Source of the DNA: Nocardioides donggukensis
GTDB lineage: Bacteria; Actinomycetota; Actinomycetes; Propionibacteriales; Nocardioidaceae
Direction of reading: 5' to 3'
Assembly (NCBI RefSeq): GCF_014842875.1
Contig: NZ_JACYXZ010000002.1
Location: 496,001 to 560,000, forward strand
Length of the DNA: 64,000 nucleotides
Made by a program: the position numbers and the translations under genes
Notes under the pieces: generated by a model
What the model saw: only the letters and a program-made list of their open reading frames with translations
Database searches by the model: none
What the model was told of the DNA's origin: nothing
Part shown: positions 1-8,285 of the stretch, in pieces
Layout: the number at the start of each line of letters is the position of its first letter
How positions within the stretch are numbered: the stretch's first letter is position 1

Positions 1-697
1 AGAGCGGCCAGCTCGGGAAGGTGTTGGTGGAGAACCGGGAGTGGACCACCGCGATCGCCGAGGCGACCCGCTCGTCGACCAGGTCCGGGAAGACCTGGTC
101 GAGCTGCTCGGTGGTGAGCATCCCCTTGTAGGCCAGGGTCCGCGAGGACAGCGACGGGAAGTAGACGTCGGTCTCCCGCTCCGCGCGGCGTCGCAGGCAG
201 AACGCCACCCGCTCCAGGGCCATGCCGGCGATCCGCTGGGCGGCACCGGCCACGAACAGCTGGGCGAACGCGGGCATCACCGAGAGCGCCGTGGCACCGA
301 GCGTGGTCGGGTCCGTGGGCACCTCGCGCCAGCCGAGGACCGCGAGGCCCTCCTCCGCGGCGATCTGCTCGATCTGCTTGCGGGTCTTGGCGACCTGCTC
401 GGCGTCACCGGGGAGGAACGCGGTGCCGACGGCGTAGGAGCCCTGTGCCGGCAGGTCGAAGTCGACCTCGTCGCGCAGGAACGCGTCCGGCACCTGCATG
501 AGGATGCCGGCGCCGTCGCCGGAGTTCGGCTCGGCACCCGCAGCGCCGCGGTGCTCGAGGTTGCGCAGGGCGGTGAGGGCCTTCGACACGATGTCGTGGC
601 TGGGGACGCCGGTCAGGGTCCCGACGAAGGCGACACCGCACGCGTCGTGCTCGTGCTCGCCGTCGTAGAGCCCTTGGGGCGGCGGGAATGCGTGCAT
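1..697 (-). CDS. gltB: Glutamate synthase large subunit, N-terminal part (runs off the left edge)
   Basis: Amino-terminal part of the ferredoxin/NADPH glutamate synthase alpha chain, which moves the amide of glutamine onto 2-oxoglutarate. The visible stretch is the class II glutamine amidotransferase domain: a short propeptide ends in HDACGVAF, so Cys20 should become the N-terminal nucleophile after cleavage, and NLEHRGAAG and NSGDGAGI follow, as in GltB. The ATG at 697 is preferred over the one at 703 because GGGAGA lies 6 nt before it but almost touches the other. Only about 230 of roughly 1,500 residues are present; gltD is not in the window. The gene lies downstream of the metallophosphoesterase on the same strand. 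Confidence 0.93.
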   Translation of the reverse strand, partial: MHAFPPPQGLYDGEHEHDACGVAFVGTLTGVPSHDIVSKALTALRNLEHRGAAGAEPNSGDGAGILMQVPDAFLRDEVDFDLPAQGSYAVGTAFLPGDAEQVAKTRKQIEQIAAEEGLAVLGWREVPTDPTTLGATALSVMPAFAQLFVAGAAQRIAGMALERVAFCLRRRAERETDVYFPSLSSRTLAYKGMLTTEQLDQVFPDLVDERVASAIAVVHSRFSTNTFPSWPL

Positions 698-804
698 GGG
701 CATTCTCCCGTCGTCGTCTGCGTCGGCCCCGGCGTCCGGGATCGACGAACTGGCAGTGTGGAACGTGATCTGCTGGGGACGACATTGGCCCTGGCGGAAG
801 GGTC

Positions 805-810
805 ACCCTA
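805..810 (-). promoter_or_regulatory. Candidate -10 element for gltB (TAGGGT)
   Basis: TAGGGT on the minus strand about 105 nt before the gltB start, just after the hairpin that follows the phosphoesterase gene. It is the same hexamer that recurs before other starts here. No convincing -35 is visible and the leader would be long, so this is tentative. The rest of 704-879 shows no gene. Confidence 0.3.
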
Positions 811-854
811 GCACCCCGCGAGGGTCCGGGCCGAGGGTCGACCACCGGGTGGAG

Positions 855-872
855 CGACCCCACAGGGGGTCG
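855..872 (-). terminator. Hairpin after the metallophosphoesterase gene
   Basis: A perfect 7-bp stem (CGACCCC/GGGGTCG) with a 4-nt loop begins 8 nt after the phosphoesterase stop codon. There is no U-tract, as is common for actinobacterial terminators. It probably separates this gene from gltB. Confidence 0.5.
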
Positions 873-879
873 GAACGGG

Positions 880-1824
880 TCAGACGCAGTCGCGACGGCC
901 CCGGTCGCGCACCTCGCCGTCGACGGTGCGGAACCGCCAGCGGTAGCCGCCCTCCATGAGGGCCAGCACCAGGACTCCCGGCTGGCCGGCGTAGAAGCGC
1001 TGCGAGCCCGGCGCGGTCGCCCCGCGGCGGTACTGCGACTTGCCGCCGAGGCCCGAGACGAAGGAGCTGATCCCCCGCCCGGGCCGCCGGTCGCCGGCAC
1101 CGTTCAGGGCGGCGAACCGCTCGTAGTCGTGGTCGTGACCGGCCAGCGCCACGTCGAGCCGGTGCCGGTAGGCGACCCGCCAGAAGCGGCGCATGGACGG
1201 GTCGCTGCCGTGCGCCCTGCCGGAGGAGTAGCGCGGGTGGTGCATCGCCATCAGACGGCACCTGCCGGGGTTCTGCTCGAGGTCGCGCTCCAGCCACCGG
1301 ACCTGGCGCTTGCAGTTGACGGCCCCGCAGTTGGAGTTCAGGGAGTAGACCCGCCAGCTGCCCGCGTCCCACGCGCCGTACCCGGGTGCCTCGGTCCCGA
1401 AGTAGCGGTAGAAGCCTCGGGCCTCCTCGGTGTAGTACTCGTGGTTGCCCGGGACCGGGTGGGTGATCGCCTTCAGCCGACCCCACGACTCGTCGTAGGA
1501 GCGCCGGAAGGCCCGCAGCCGTCCCTTCTCGTACTGCAGGTCGCCCAGCGCGATGACGTGGTCCGGGGAGAGGTCCCGGGCCAGCCGGGCGGTCTGCCGG
1601 TGCCGGCAGGTGGTGGCGGTCTGCTGCCGGTCCGGTGGGCAGGCGATGTCGCCGACCGCCACGACCCGCACCGGGTCCTCTGCCGCCACCGACCCGGCGG
1701 CCAGGCCGACGGTGGCCTGCTGGCCCGGGGTGCGGTCCCCCCGGCCGGGGTCGCCCTGCGAGCAGGCGGAGGCGAGCACGAGCATGGCGGCCACGGTGGC
1801 CAGGGTCCGAGAGGGGCGTCTCAT
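880..1824 (-). CDS. Secreted lipoprotein metallophosphoesterase (calcineurin-like)
   Basis: A 314-residue protein with a lipoprotein signal peptide (charged n-region, hydrophobic core, LASAC with the lipidated Cys at 21), so it should sit on the outer face of the membrane. The mature part has the calcineurin-like phosphoesterase metal motifs in order: VGDIA (about 57-61), ALGDLQY (about 92-98), VPGNHEY (124-130) and AGHDHDYERF near 220. The layout resembles the single-domain alkaline phosphatase/phosphodiesterase group; the substrate cannot be told. The start is the ATG after which the signal peptide begins; longer frames upstream are arginine-rich and lack a sensible leader. A TAGGGT -10 hexamer lies 7 nt upstream, suggesting a leaderless transcript. 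Confidence 0.85.
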   Translation of the reverse strand: MRRPSRTLATVAAMLVLASACSQGDPGRGDRTPGQQATVGLAAGSVAAEDPVRVVAVGDIACPPDRQQTATTCRHRQTARLARDLSPDHVIALGDLQYEKGRLRAFRRSYDESWGRLKAITHPVPGNHEYYTEEARGFYRYFGTEAPGYGAWDAGSWRVYSLNSNCGAVNCKRQVRWLERDLEQNPGRCRLMAMHHPRYSSGRAHGSDPSMRRFWRVAYRHRLDVALAGHDHDYERFAALNGAGDRRPGRGISSFVSGLGGKSQYRRGATAPGSQRFYAGQPGVLVLALMEGGYRWRFRTVDGEVRDRGRRDCV

Positions 1825-1831
1825 GGCGCAG

Positions 1832-1837
1832 ACCCTA
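1832..1837 (-). promoter_or_regulatory. Leaderless-type -10 (TAGGGT) for the metallophosphoesterase
   Basis: TAGGGT on the minus strand, separated by 7 nt from the ATG at 1824. This spacing places the transcript start at or next to the start codon. One of eleven such sites in the window. Confidence 0.5.
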
Positions 1838-1871
1838 ACCGCCCGGTGCGGCCCGGGTGGGCGGAACCGGG

Positions 1872-2579
1872 TCAGCCCAGGCCCGCGCCGACGCCCAGGC
1901 CCACGGCGTAGGTGATCACGAACGCGGCCAGGCCGAGCAGCATCTGCCGGAACCCGCCGTACCACCAGGAGCGGCTGGTCACCCGCGTGACCAGCGCCCC
2001 GCAGGCGAACAGCGCGAGGAGCGTCAGCACCATCGCCGGGGCCAGCCCGAAGCCCAGCAGGTAGGGCAGCACCGGCACGAAGGCGCCCACGGCGAAGGCG
2101 GCGAACGACGAGAGCGCGGCCACCATCGGTGAGGCGAGGTCGTCGGGGTCGATCCCGAACTCCTCCATGGCATGCACCGCGACGGCGTTGTCGATGTCGC
2201 GGTGGATCTGCTCGGCCACCTCGCTCGCGGTCTCCGGCTCGATGCCCTTGTCCGTGAGCATCGCCGCCAGCTCGGCGGTCTCCCCGACCGGGTTGGCGAG
2301 GATCTCCCGGCGCTCCTTCGCGACCTCGAACTCGGCCGCCTCGGACTGGCTGGCGACGGAGGTGTACTCCCCCACGGCCATCGAGAAGGCGCCGGCGGCG
2401 AGGCCCGCGAACCCGGCGAGCACCACCGAGGAGCTGTCGGTGGCGGCGCGGGTGCCGCCGGCGACGCCGGCGATCAGCGCGGCGTTGGAGACCAGCCCGT
2501 CCATCGCCCCGAAGACGGCGGGGCGGAGCCAGCCGCCGGTGACGTCGGCGTGCTCGTGGTCAACGTCCAGGTCGGCCAT
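1872..2579 (-). CDS. VIT1/CCC1 family membrane protein (iron/manganese transporter-like)
   Basis: A 235-residue membrane protein of the VIT1/CCC1 family, whose characterised members move Fe2+ or Mn2+ out of the cytosol. It has the family's first-helix motif MDGLVSNAALIAGVAGG (about 26-42), the SMAVGEYTSVASQ motif in helix 2, a charged cytosolic segment with several Glu residues (the metal-binding domain in plant VIT1) and three further hydrophobic segments. The ATG at 2579 is preferred over upstream codons that give an Arg/Ala-rich tail. Its first 20 bp overlap the end of lgt, so it is probably translated from the same mRNA. Metal specificity is not visible from sequence. Confidence 0.85.
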   Translation of the reverse strand: MADLDVDHEHADVTGGWLRPAVFGAMDGLVSNAALIAGVAGGTRAATDSSSVVLAGFAGLAAGAFSMAVGEYTSVASQSEAAEFEVAKERREILANPVGETAELAAMLTDKGIEPETASEVAEQIHRDIDNAVAVHAMEEFGIDPDDLASPMVAALSSFAAFAVGAFVPVLPYLLGFGLAPAMVLTLLALFACGALVTRVTSRSWWYGGFRQMLLGLAAFVITYAVGLGVGAGLG

Positions 2580-3558
2580 CGCCGTCCCCCTCGCTCCCGG
2601 TCGGGCCGTTCGGGCGGCCGGCGGTCTCGCCGGTGCCCACCTCGGCACCCTCGTCGCTCTCGTCGCTCTCGTCGGTCGACTCCTCGGCGTCCGGCCCTGC
2701 GTTCCCCGTCGGCGCCGGGCCCTCGCCGGGCCGGAACACCGACTCCTCGCGCCCCGGGTGCCGCCGGGCGGAGACCACGAAGTACGCCGCGGCGGCGAGG
2801 AACAGGATGATCGAGGTCCACGCGTTGAGCCGGAGCCCGAGCACGTCGTCGAGCTGCACGTCGTCGATCCGGAGCAGCTCGATCCAGCCCCGGCCGAGGG
2901 TGTAGAGCATGACGTAGAGCGCCAGCACCCGCCCGTGGCCGAGCCGGAACCGCCGGTCCGCCCAGATCAGCACCCCGAAGGCCGCGAGCGCCCACAGCGA
3001 CTCGTAGAGGAACGTCGGGTGGAAGGTCTCGGCGTCCAGGTAGCCCGGGGGCCGGTTCTCGGCGTCGATCTCGAGCGCCCAGGGCAGGTCCGTGGGACGG
3101 CCGAACAGCTCCTGGTTGAACCAGTTGCCCCAGCGGCCGAACGCCTGAGCGACCAGGACGCCCGGCGCCAGGGTGTCCAGCACCGGTCGGATGCTCAGAC
3201 CCATGCGACGGGCACCGATCATCGCCCCGACCGCGCCCAGGGCGATCGCACCCCAGATGCCCAGGCCGCCGCGCCACACGTAGAGCGCCGTGATCGGGTC
3301 CTGGCCGTCGCCGAAGTAGAGCTGCCAGTCGGTCGCCACGTGGTAGATCCGGGCACCGACCAGGCCGAACGGGATCGCCCAGATCGCGAGGTCCGACATC
3401 TGTCCGGCGGTGCCGCCGCGGGCCACCCACCGCCGCTCGCCGATCCAGATCGCGGCGACGACGCCGGCGATGATGCACAGGGCGTAGGCGCGCAGCGGCA
3501 GGGGGCCGAGCTCCCAGACCCCGTTCGCGGGGCTGGGGATCGACAGCAGCGTGGTCAC
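2560..3558 (-). CDS. lgt: Prolipoprotein diacylglyceryl transferase
   Basis: Transfers a diacylglyceryl group from phosphatidylglycerol to the lipobox cysteine of preprolipoproteins, the first step of lipoprotein maturation, in the cytoplasmic membrane. The multi-helix protein carries the Lgt signature GRWGNWFNQE at about 141-150. The 332-residue product is longer than most bacterial Lgt because it ends in an acidic, low-complexity tail (from about residue 270) rich in Glu, Asp, Ser and Gly, partly coded by short TCGTCGCTC-type repeats. GTG at 3558 overlaps the SCO1-like gene by 4 bp (GTGA). Its place just after the trp genes is the usual actinobacterial arrangement. Confidence 0.95.
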   Translation of the reverse strand: MTTLLSIPSPANGVWELGPLPLRAYALCIIAGVVAAIWIGERRWVARGGTAGQMSDLAIWAIPFGLVGARIYHVATDWQLYFGDGQDPITALYVWRGGLGIWGAIALGAVGAMIGARRMGLSIRPVLDTLAPGVLVAQAFGRWGNWFNQELFGRPTDLPWALEIDAENRPPGYLDAETFHPTFLYESLWALAAFGVLIWADRRFRLGHGRVLALYVMLYTLGRGWIELLRIDDVQLDDVLGLRLNAWTSIILFLAAAAYFVVSARRHPGREESVFRPGEGPAPTGNAGPDAEESTDESDESDEGAEVGTGETAGRPNGPTGSEGDGDGRPGR

Positions 3559-4193
3559 GGAGAGTCCTCCAGGATCGTGGTGATGTCCGCGGCGAACTGG
3601 GCGGCCGAGGTCTCCTTGCCCCACAGGACCGGGATCTCGTCGTCGCCGTCGATCGCGAAGACCCGGTCGGTGTGGGCGATGTCGAAGCCGCCGGACGGCA
3701 GCCGGTCCCCCTTGTCGATGAGGACGCCGATCTCCTCGCCGGCCTCGACGATCGTGCGCAGGTCGCCGGTCAGCCCCACGAAGGACGGGTCGAAGCGGTC
3801 GAGGTAGGACCGCAGCACCGTCGCGTCGTCCCGGGCCGGGTCCGTGGTCACGAACACCACGTCGACCTGGTCCCGCGCCGCGTCGTCCAGGCGGGTCAGG
3901 GCGGAGGCGATGTTGGACATCACGATCTGGCAGATGTCCGGGCAGTGGGTGTAGCCGAAGAACAGCAGCGTCAGCGGCCGGTCCGTCTGGGCGGCCAGCG
4001 AGTACGGCTCACCCTCGGTGTCGACGAGCTCGGCGGCCGGTGCCTGGAACGGGTTGCCGATGGTGGTGCCGCTGAGCCCGCCGCCGGAGGCGTTCGTCGC
4101 CTGCCCGGTCGGGGCGGCGGCGCAGCCGGCGACCAGGACGACCCCCGCGGCGGCGGCGGCCAGGGCGGCGACGCTGCGCCGGCGCTCAGCCAC
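3555..4193 (-). CDS. SCO1/SenC-like copper-binding lipoprotein
   Basis: Thioredoxin-fold protein of the SCO1/SenC family, which helps load copper into the CuA site of cytochrome c oxidase or acts as a thiol reductase outside the membrane. The 212-residue product has a lipoprotein signal (VAGC, Cys24), the metal/redox motif HCPDIC (Cys84, Cys88) and a later His at about 174, which together give the CxxxC plus His copper ligand set. GTG at 4193 overlaps the end of trpA by 8 bp. Position between trpA and lgt, translationally coupled to both, is unusual; no oxidase genes are in view. Confidence 0.9.
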   Translation of the reverse strand: MAERRRSVAALAAAAAGVVLVAGCAAAPTGQATNASGGGLSGTTIGNPFQAPAAELVDTEGEPYSLAAQTDRPLTLLFFGYTHCPDICQIVMSNIASALTRLDDAARDQVDVVFVTTDPARDDATVLRSYLDRFDPSFVGLTGDLRTIVEAGEEIGVLIDKGDRLPSGGFDIAHTDRVFAIDGDDEIPVLWGKETSAAQFAADITTILEDSP

Positions 4194-4983
4194 GACGCAC
4201 CCCCGCGGCCAGGTCGCGGGTCAGGTCGCCCAGGGCGGCCAGGCCGGCGCGGCGGTCGCTGCCGGCGTCGAGCAGCGTCCGCACGAACGCCGAGCCGACG
4301 ATGACACCGTCCGCGTACGCCGCGACCTCGGCCGCCTGCGCGCCGTCGGACACGCCGAGGCCCACGCCCACGGGCAGGTCGGTCGCCGCCCGGGTGCGGG
4401 CCACCAGCGGTCCGGCCAGGTCCGAGGTGGTGGTCCTCGCCCCGGTCACCCCCATCACGGCGGTCGCGTAGACGAACCCCCGGCAGGCCGCCGTCGTCAT
4501 CGCGATCCGGGCCTCGGTGGACGACGGCGCGACCAGGAAGACCTTGTCGAGGTCGTGCGCGTCCGCGGCAGCGATCCAGTCCGCGGCCGAGTCCGGGGTC
4601 AGGTCGGGGGTGATCAGGCCCGCGCCGCCGGCGCTGGCGAGGTCCGCGGCGAACCGCTCGACGCCGTACCGCTCGACCGGGTTCCAGTAGGTCATCACGA
4701 GGGTGGGCACGCCCAGCGAGGCGACCGCCTCGACCGTGCGCAGCACGTCGCGGGTGCGCACGCCGCCCTCGAGCGCCTGCTGGGCCGCGGCCTGGATCGT
4801 CGGGCCGTCCATCACCGGGTCGCTGTAGGGCAGCCCGACCTCGACCACGTCGACACCGGCCTCGACCATCGTGCGCAGCGCCTCGACGCCACCGTCGACG
4901 TCGGGGAAGCCGGCCGGCAGGTAGCCGACCAGGGCGGCGCGGCCCTCCTCGCGGCACCGGTCGAACGCGGCGCGCACGCTCAT
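4186..4983 (-). CDS. trpA: Tryptophan synthase alpha chain
   Basis: Cleaves indole-3-glycerol phosphate to indole and glyceraldehyde 3-phosphate; the indole is channelled to TrpB. TIM-barrel protein of 265 residues, the normal length. The catalytic acids are present: Glu48 in [10 protein letters not shown] and Asp59 in VMDGPTIQ; the phosphate loop GLGVSDG and the GSAFVR segment near the C-terminus are also in place. ATG at 4983 overlaps the trpB stop (ATGA). Confidence 0.97.
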   Translation of the reverse strand: MSVRAAFDRCREEGRAALVGYLPAGFPDVDGGVEALRTMVEAGVDVVEVGLPYSDPVMDGPTIQAAAQQALEGGVRTRDVLRTVEAVASLGVPTLVMTYWNPVERYGVERFAADLASAGGAGLITPDLTPDSAADWIAAADAHDLDKVFLVAPSSTEARIAMTTAACRGFVYATAVMGVTGARTTTSDLAGPLVARTRAATDLPVGVGLGVSDGAQAAEVAAYADGVIVGSAFVRTLLDAGSDRRAGLAALGDLTRDLAAGVRRG

Positions 4984-6221
4984 CGGGCGTCTTCCTCGGG
5001 AGCCGCCTGCGGGGCCGCGGTCTCGCCCAGGCCGAACCACTCCATCGCGGTGCCCATGTCCTTGTCGCCGCGCCCGGACAGGTTGACCAGGATCGTCGCG
5101 TCGGGGCCCTTCGTCTCGCGCAGCCCCTCGGCCAGGCGCAGAGCCCCGGCGACGGCGTGCGCCGACTCGATCGCCGGGATGATCCCCTCGGTCCGGCTCA
5201 GCAGCGCCATCGCGTCCATGGCCTCGGTGTCGGTCACCGGCTCGTAGGTGGCCCGGCCGGTGGCCGCGAGATGGGCGTGCTGCGGGCCCACCCCGGGGTA
5301 GTCCAGTCCCGCCGAGATCGAGTGCGACTCGATGGTCTGTCCGTCCTCGTCCTGCAGCACGTAGGTGCGGGCGCCGTGCAGGACCCCGCGGTCGCCGGCA
5401 TGGATCGTGGCCGCGTGACGGGGGGTGTCGACACCCTCCCCGCCGGGCTCGTAGCCGTGGATCGCCACCGCCTCGTCGTCGAGGAAGGCGGTGAAGAGGC
5501 CGATGGCGTTGGAGCCCCCACCGACGCAGGCGGCCACGGCGTCGGGGAGCCGGCCGAACCGGTCGAGCACCTGCTGCCGCGCCTCGTCCCCGATCCCCCG
5601 GGTGAAGTCGCGCACCATGCTGGGGAACGGGTGCGGACCGGCCGCGGTGCCGAAGAGGTACGCCGTGTGGTCGACGCTGGCGACCCAGTCGCGCATGGCC
5701 TCGTTGATCGCGTCCTTGAGCGTCGCGCTCCCCGACTCGACGGGCACCACCGTGGCGCCCAGCAGGTTCATCCGCGCCACGTTCAGCGCCTGCCTCCGGG
5801 TGTCCACGGCGCCCATGTAGACGGTGCAGTCGAGCCCGAAGTAGGCGGCGGCGGTCGCGCTGGCCACACCGTGCTGGCCGGCGCCGGTCTCCGCGATCAC
5901 GCGGTGCTTGCCCATGCGCCGGGTCAGCAGCGCCTGGCCGAGGACGTTGCGGATCTTGTGCGCGCCCGTGTGGTTGAGGTCCTCCCGCTTGAGCAGGATC
6001 CGCACCCCCACCTTCTCGCTGAGCCGCTGGGCCTCGTAGAGCGGGCTGGGGAGGCCGGCGTACTCACGGAGGATCGCCTCGAAGTCGGCGACGAAGCCGG
6101 GGTCGGCCATGGCGTCCCGCCAGGCCTCGGTGAGCTCGTCCAGGGCGGCGACCAGCGCCTCGGGCATGAACCGGCCACCGAAGTCGCCGAACCACCCGAG
6201 CTCGTCGGCGTCGTAGCTCAT
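4980..6221 (-). CDS. trpB: Tryptophan synthase beta chain
   Basis: PLP enzyme that condenses indole with serine to give tryptophan. The 413-residue product has the PLP lysine at about 89 in HTGAHKIRN, the phosphate-binding GGGSNAIG, the catalytic Glu in AETGAGQHG, and starts with the usual [13 protein letters not shown]. It overlaps trpC upstream and trpA downstream by 4 bp each (ATGA), so the three trp genes are translationally coupled. Confidence 0.97.
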   Translation of the reverse strand: MSYDADELGWFGDFGGRFMPEALVAALDELTEAWRDAMADPGFVADFEAILREYAGLPSPLYEAQRLSEKVGVRILLKREDLNHTGAHKIRNVLGQALLTRRMGKHRVIAETGAGQHGVASATAAAYFGLDCTVYMGAVDTRRQALNVARMNLLGATVVPVESGSATLKDAINEAMRDWVASVDHTAYLFGTAAGPHPFPSMVRDFTRGIGDEARQQVLDRFGRLPDAVAACVGGGSNAIGLFTAFLDDEAVAIHGYEPGGEGVDTPRHAATIHAGDRGVLHGARTYVLQDEDGQTIESHSISAGLDYPGVGPQHAHLAATGRATYEPVTDTEAMDAMALLSRTEGIIPAIESAHAVAGALRLAEGLRETKGPDATILVNLSGRGDKDMGTAMEWFGLGETAAPQAAPEEDAR

Positions 6222-7006
6222 CGGGCGGCCCCGATCCCGGTCATCGCGCGGACCGCGGCGGCGGGGTCGCCGTCTCGCACCAGGGCCTCCCCGACCAGCA
6301 CCACGTCGGCGCCCTCCTGGGCGAGGCGGCGGACGTCGTCGGGGCCGGTGACCCCGGACTCGGCGACCCTGACGCAGTCCGCGGGCAGCAGCGGGGCCAG
6401 CCGGCCGAACGTGCCCGGGTCGACCTCGAGGGTCTTGAGGTTCCGCGCGTTGACGCCGACCAGCTGTGCGCCGAGGTCCACCGCACGGCGGGCCTCCTCC
6501 GCGTCGTGCACCTCGACCAGCACGGTCAGGCCGAGCGCCCGGGCCTCGTCGTGCAGCGCGGTCAGCGTGGCCTGGTCGAGGGCCGCGACGATGAGCAGCA
6601 CCAGGTCGGCCCCGGTCGCCCGGGCCTCGTGCAGCTGGTAGTCGGTCACCACGAAGTCCTTGCGCAGCAGGGGCACCTCGACGGCCGCCCGGACCGCCCG
6701 CAGGTCGGCCAGGCTGCCACCGAAGCGACGCTGCTCGGTGAGCACGCTGATCGCCGCGGCTCCCCCGTCGGCGTACGCCCGGGCGAGGGTGGCCGGGTCG
6801 GGGATGTCGGCGAGGTCGCCCTTGCTCGGGCTGCGCCGCTTGACCTCGGCGATCACGCTGGTCCCGGGCGCCCGGAAGGCGGGCATCGGGTCCCGCGGCG
6901 CGGGAGCGGCGTTGGCGAGCCGGCGCATCTCGTCGGGTCCGGTCGTCGCCTCGCGGTCAGCGAGGTCGAGCCGGACGCCGGCGACGATCTCGTCGAGCAC
7001 GGACAT
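6218..7006 (-). CDS. trpC: Indole-3-glycerol phosphate synthase
   Basis: Converts carboxyphenylaminodeoxyribulose phosphate to indole-3-glycerol phosphate. TIM-barrel protein of 262 residues with the family motif [12 protein letters not shown] (about 53-64), [15 protein letters not shown] and the phosphate-binding AESGV. A strong GGAGGAGGTC ribosome site lies just upstream of ATG 7006, which fixes the start inside a much longer open frame. No separate trpF is seen; in many actinobacteria that step is done by PriA/HisA. Confidence 0.97.
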   Translation of the reverse strand: MSVLDEIVAGVRLDLADREATTGPDEMRRLANAAPAPRDPMPAFRAPGTSVIAEVKRRSPSKGDLADIPDPATLARAYADGGAAAISVLTEQRRFGGSLADLRAVRAAVEVPLLRKDFVVTDYQLHEARATGADLVLLIVAALDQATLTALHDEARALGLTVLVEVHDAEEARRAVDLGAQLVGVNARNLKTLEVDPGTFGRLAPLLPADCVRVAESGVTGPDDVRRLAQEGADVVLVGEALVRDGDPAAAVRAMTGIGAAR

Positions 7007-7041
7007 GCGGACCTCCTCCGGGTACGTCGCGGACCCGGGGG

Positions 7042-7239
7042 TCAGCGGACGTCGCCCAGCCCCATCTTGGTCATGACCACGAACACGATCAGCGCCACCG
7101 GCAGCAGCGCGGCGCCCACCCAGAACATGGCCATGCTCACCGGCGACAGCATCAGGGCAATGCCGCCGACCACGAAGCCGGCCAGGGCGACGAAGACCGC
7201 CGACCAGGCTGCGGGGGTGTTGCCGTGGTTGTCGGACAT
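7042..7239 (-). CDS. HGxxPAAW family small membrane protein
   Basis: A 65-residue protein with HGNTPAAW at residues 5-12, which matches the signature that names this actinobacterial family, followed by two hydrophobic helices (about 14-33 and 37-57) and a short basic end. Function unknown. It lies between trpC and the Trp-associated membrane protein, where the family usually occurs. GAGGAG precedes the ATG at good spacing. Confidence 0.85.
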   Translation of the reverse strand: MSDNHGNTPAAWSAVFVALAGFVVGGIALMLSPVSMAMFWVGAALLPVALIVFVVMTKMGLGDVR

Positions 7240-7302
7240 GGGGGCTCCTCAGTGCTTGCCGGAACGGGCTCGAGTGCGAGGGGGACAGTCTATTCAGCGA
7301 CG

Positions 7303-7908
7303 TCACACGGTCGGGTCGCGGCCCTCGTCGATCGACCGCCACAGGTCGCCGGACGCCGCCTGGGCCGGGTCGCTCGGCCCGTCCTCCCGCGCGGTCGCCG
7401 TCGCCGCCGCGCTCGCCCGCGTCCCGGGGGCGTCGTAGCGGCTGCCCATCGCGGGCCAGCCGTGCACGGACCGGACCGCGATCGCGGTGCTCACCAGCGA
7501 GCCGACCGAGCCGATCGCCGCGGCCACGAACCAGCCGGTGCTGGTGGTCGCGACGTCGTCGGCCCCGACCCCGGCGAACGCCTCCCGCAGGGCGTCCTGG
7601 GTCTGGGAGTAGCCGACCAGCACGGTCGCCACGACGCCGGCCGAGGCGAGCAGCCCGAGCCCGGCCACGCCGACCCGCACCCAGCCGCGGGTGACCAGCA
7701 GCACGCCCCAGGCGGCGAGCACGACCAGGCTCAGCGCGGCGGCCAGCGGCATCTGGGCGTCGGTGCTGCCGGCCAGCGCCGCGGCGCCCTCCACCGACCG
7801 GGCCGAGTCGTCGGCGACCGCGGCCCACGGCCGGTTGCTCGCGACCGCGGTCAGGGCGCCGGAGCCGATCCCCAGCAGGACGACCGGTCCGAAGCTGCGC
7901 CGGCTCAC
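7303..7908 (-). CDS. Trp-operon-associated integral membrane protein
   Basis: A 201-residue protein with four hydrophobic helices: one near the N-terminus after SRRSFGP, the following ASNRPW segment outside, two in the middle (about 55-75 and 80-100) and one near 130-150. The C-terminal 45 residues are polar and Ala-rich. Length, topology and position upstream of trpC match the membrane protein that accompanies trp genes in actinobacteria (the Rv1610-type family); its role is not known. GTG 7908 overlaps the hisI stop by 4 bp (GTGA). An internal promoter for the downstream peptide cannot be excluded (TAGACT near 7290). Confidence 0.75.
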   Translation of the reverse strand: MSRRSFGPVVLLGIGSGALTAVASNRPWAAVADDSARSVEGAAALAGSTDAQMPLAAALSLVVLAAWGVLLVTRGWVRVGVAGLGLLASAGVVATVLVGYSQTQDALREAFAGVGADDVATTSTGWFVAAAIGSVGSLVSTAIAVRSVHGWPAMGSRYDAPGTRASAAATATAREDGPSDPAQAASGDLWRSIDEGRDPTV

Positions 7909-8273
7909 GACTGGCTCGACCCCCCGGACGGCGCGTCGAGCAGCAGGTCGGCGTCGAAGCAGGTGCGGGTGCCCGTGTGGCAGGCCGGCCCCTCCTGGTC
8001 GACCCGGACCAACAGGGTGTCGCCGTCGCAGTCGAGCCGCACCTCCCTGACCCACTGCCGGTGCCCGGAGGTCTCGCCCTTGACCCAGTACTCGCGCCGC
8101 GAGCGGCTCCAGTACGTCGCCCGGCCGGTGCCGAGGGTCCGGGCCAGCGCCTCGTCGTCCATCCAGCCGAGCATCAGCACCTCGCCGGTGTCGTGCTGCT
8201 GGACCACGGCCGGCACCAGTCCGTCGTCGGTGCGCCGGAGGCGCGCGGCCAGGGCCGGGTCGAGGGGGCTCAC
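7905..8273 (-). CDS. hisI: Phosphoribosyl-AMP cyclohydrolase
   Basis: Opens the purine ring of phosphoribosyl-AMP in the third step of histidine synthesis. The 122-residue protein has the metal-binding DCDGD (Asp81, Asp83, Asp85) and the zinc cysteines CHTGTRTC (Cys98, Cys105), with [10 protein letters not shown] before them. It is a stand-alone HisI; the pyrophosphatase is separate (hisE at 14.2-14.5 kb). GTG 8273 lies 6 nt after a TAGGCT hexamer that contains the stop codon of the upstream ABC gene, suggesting its own leaderless promoter. Confidence 0.96.
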   Translation of the reverse strand: MSPLDPALAARLRRTDDGLVPAVVQQHDTGEVLMLGWMDDEALARTLGTGRATYWSRSRREYWVKGETSGHRQWVREVRLDCDGDTLLVRVDQEGPACHTGTRTCFDADLLLDAPSGGSSQS

Positions 8274-8279
8274 GGCTCC

Positions 8280-8285
8280 AGCCTA
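8280..8285 (-). promoter_or_regulatory. Leaderless-type -10 (TAGGCT) for hisI; overlaps a stop codon
   Basis: TAGGCT on the minus strand, 6 nt before GTG 8273. Its first three bases are the TAG stop codon of the ABC exporter gene upstream. Confidence 0.45.

Noticed and set aside
704-854. Small gene between gltB and the metallophosphoesterase
   Set aside because: Short frames exist on both strands but none has a ribosome site or protein-like composition.
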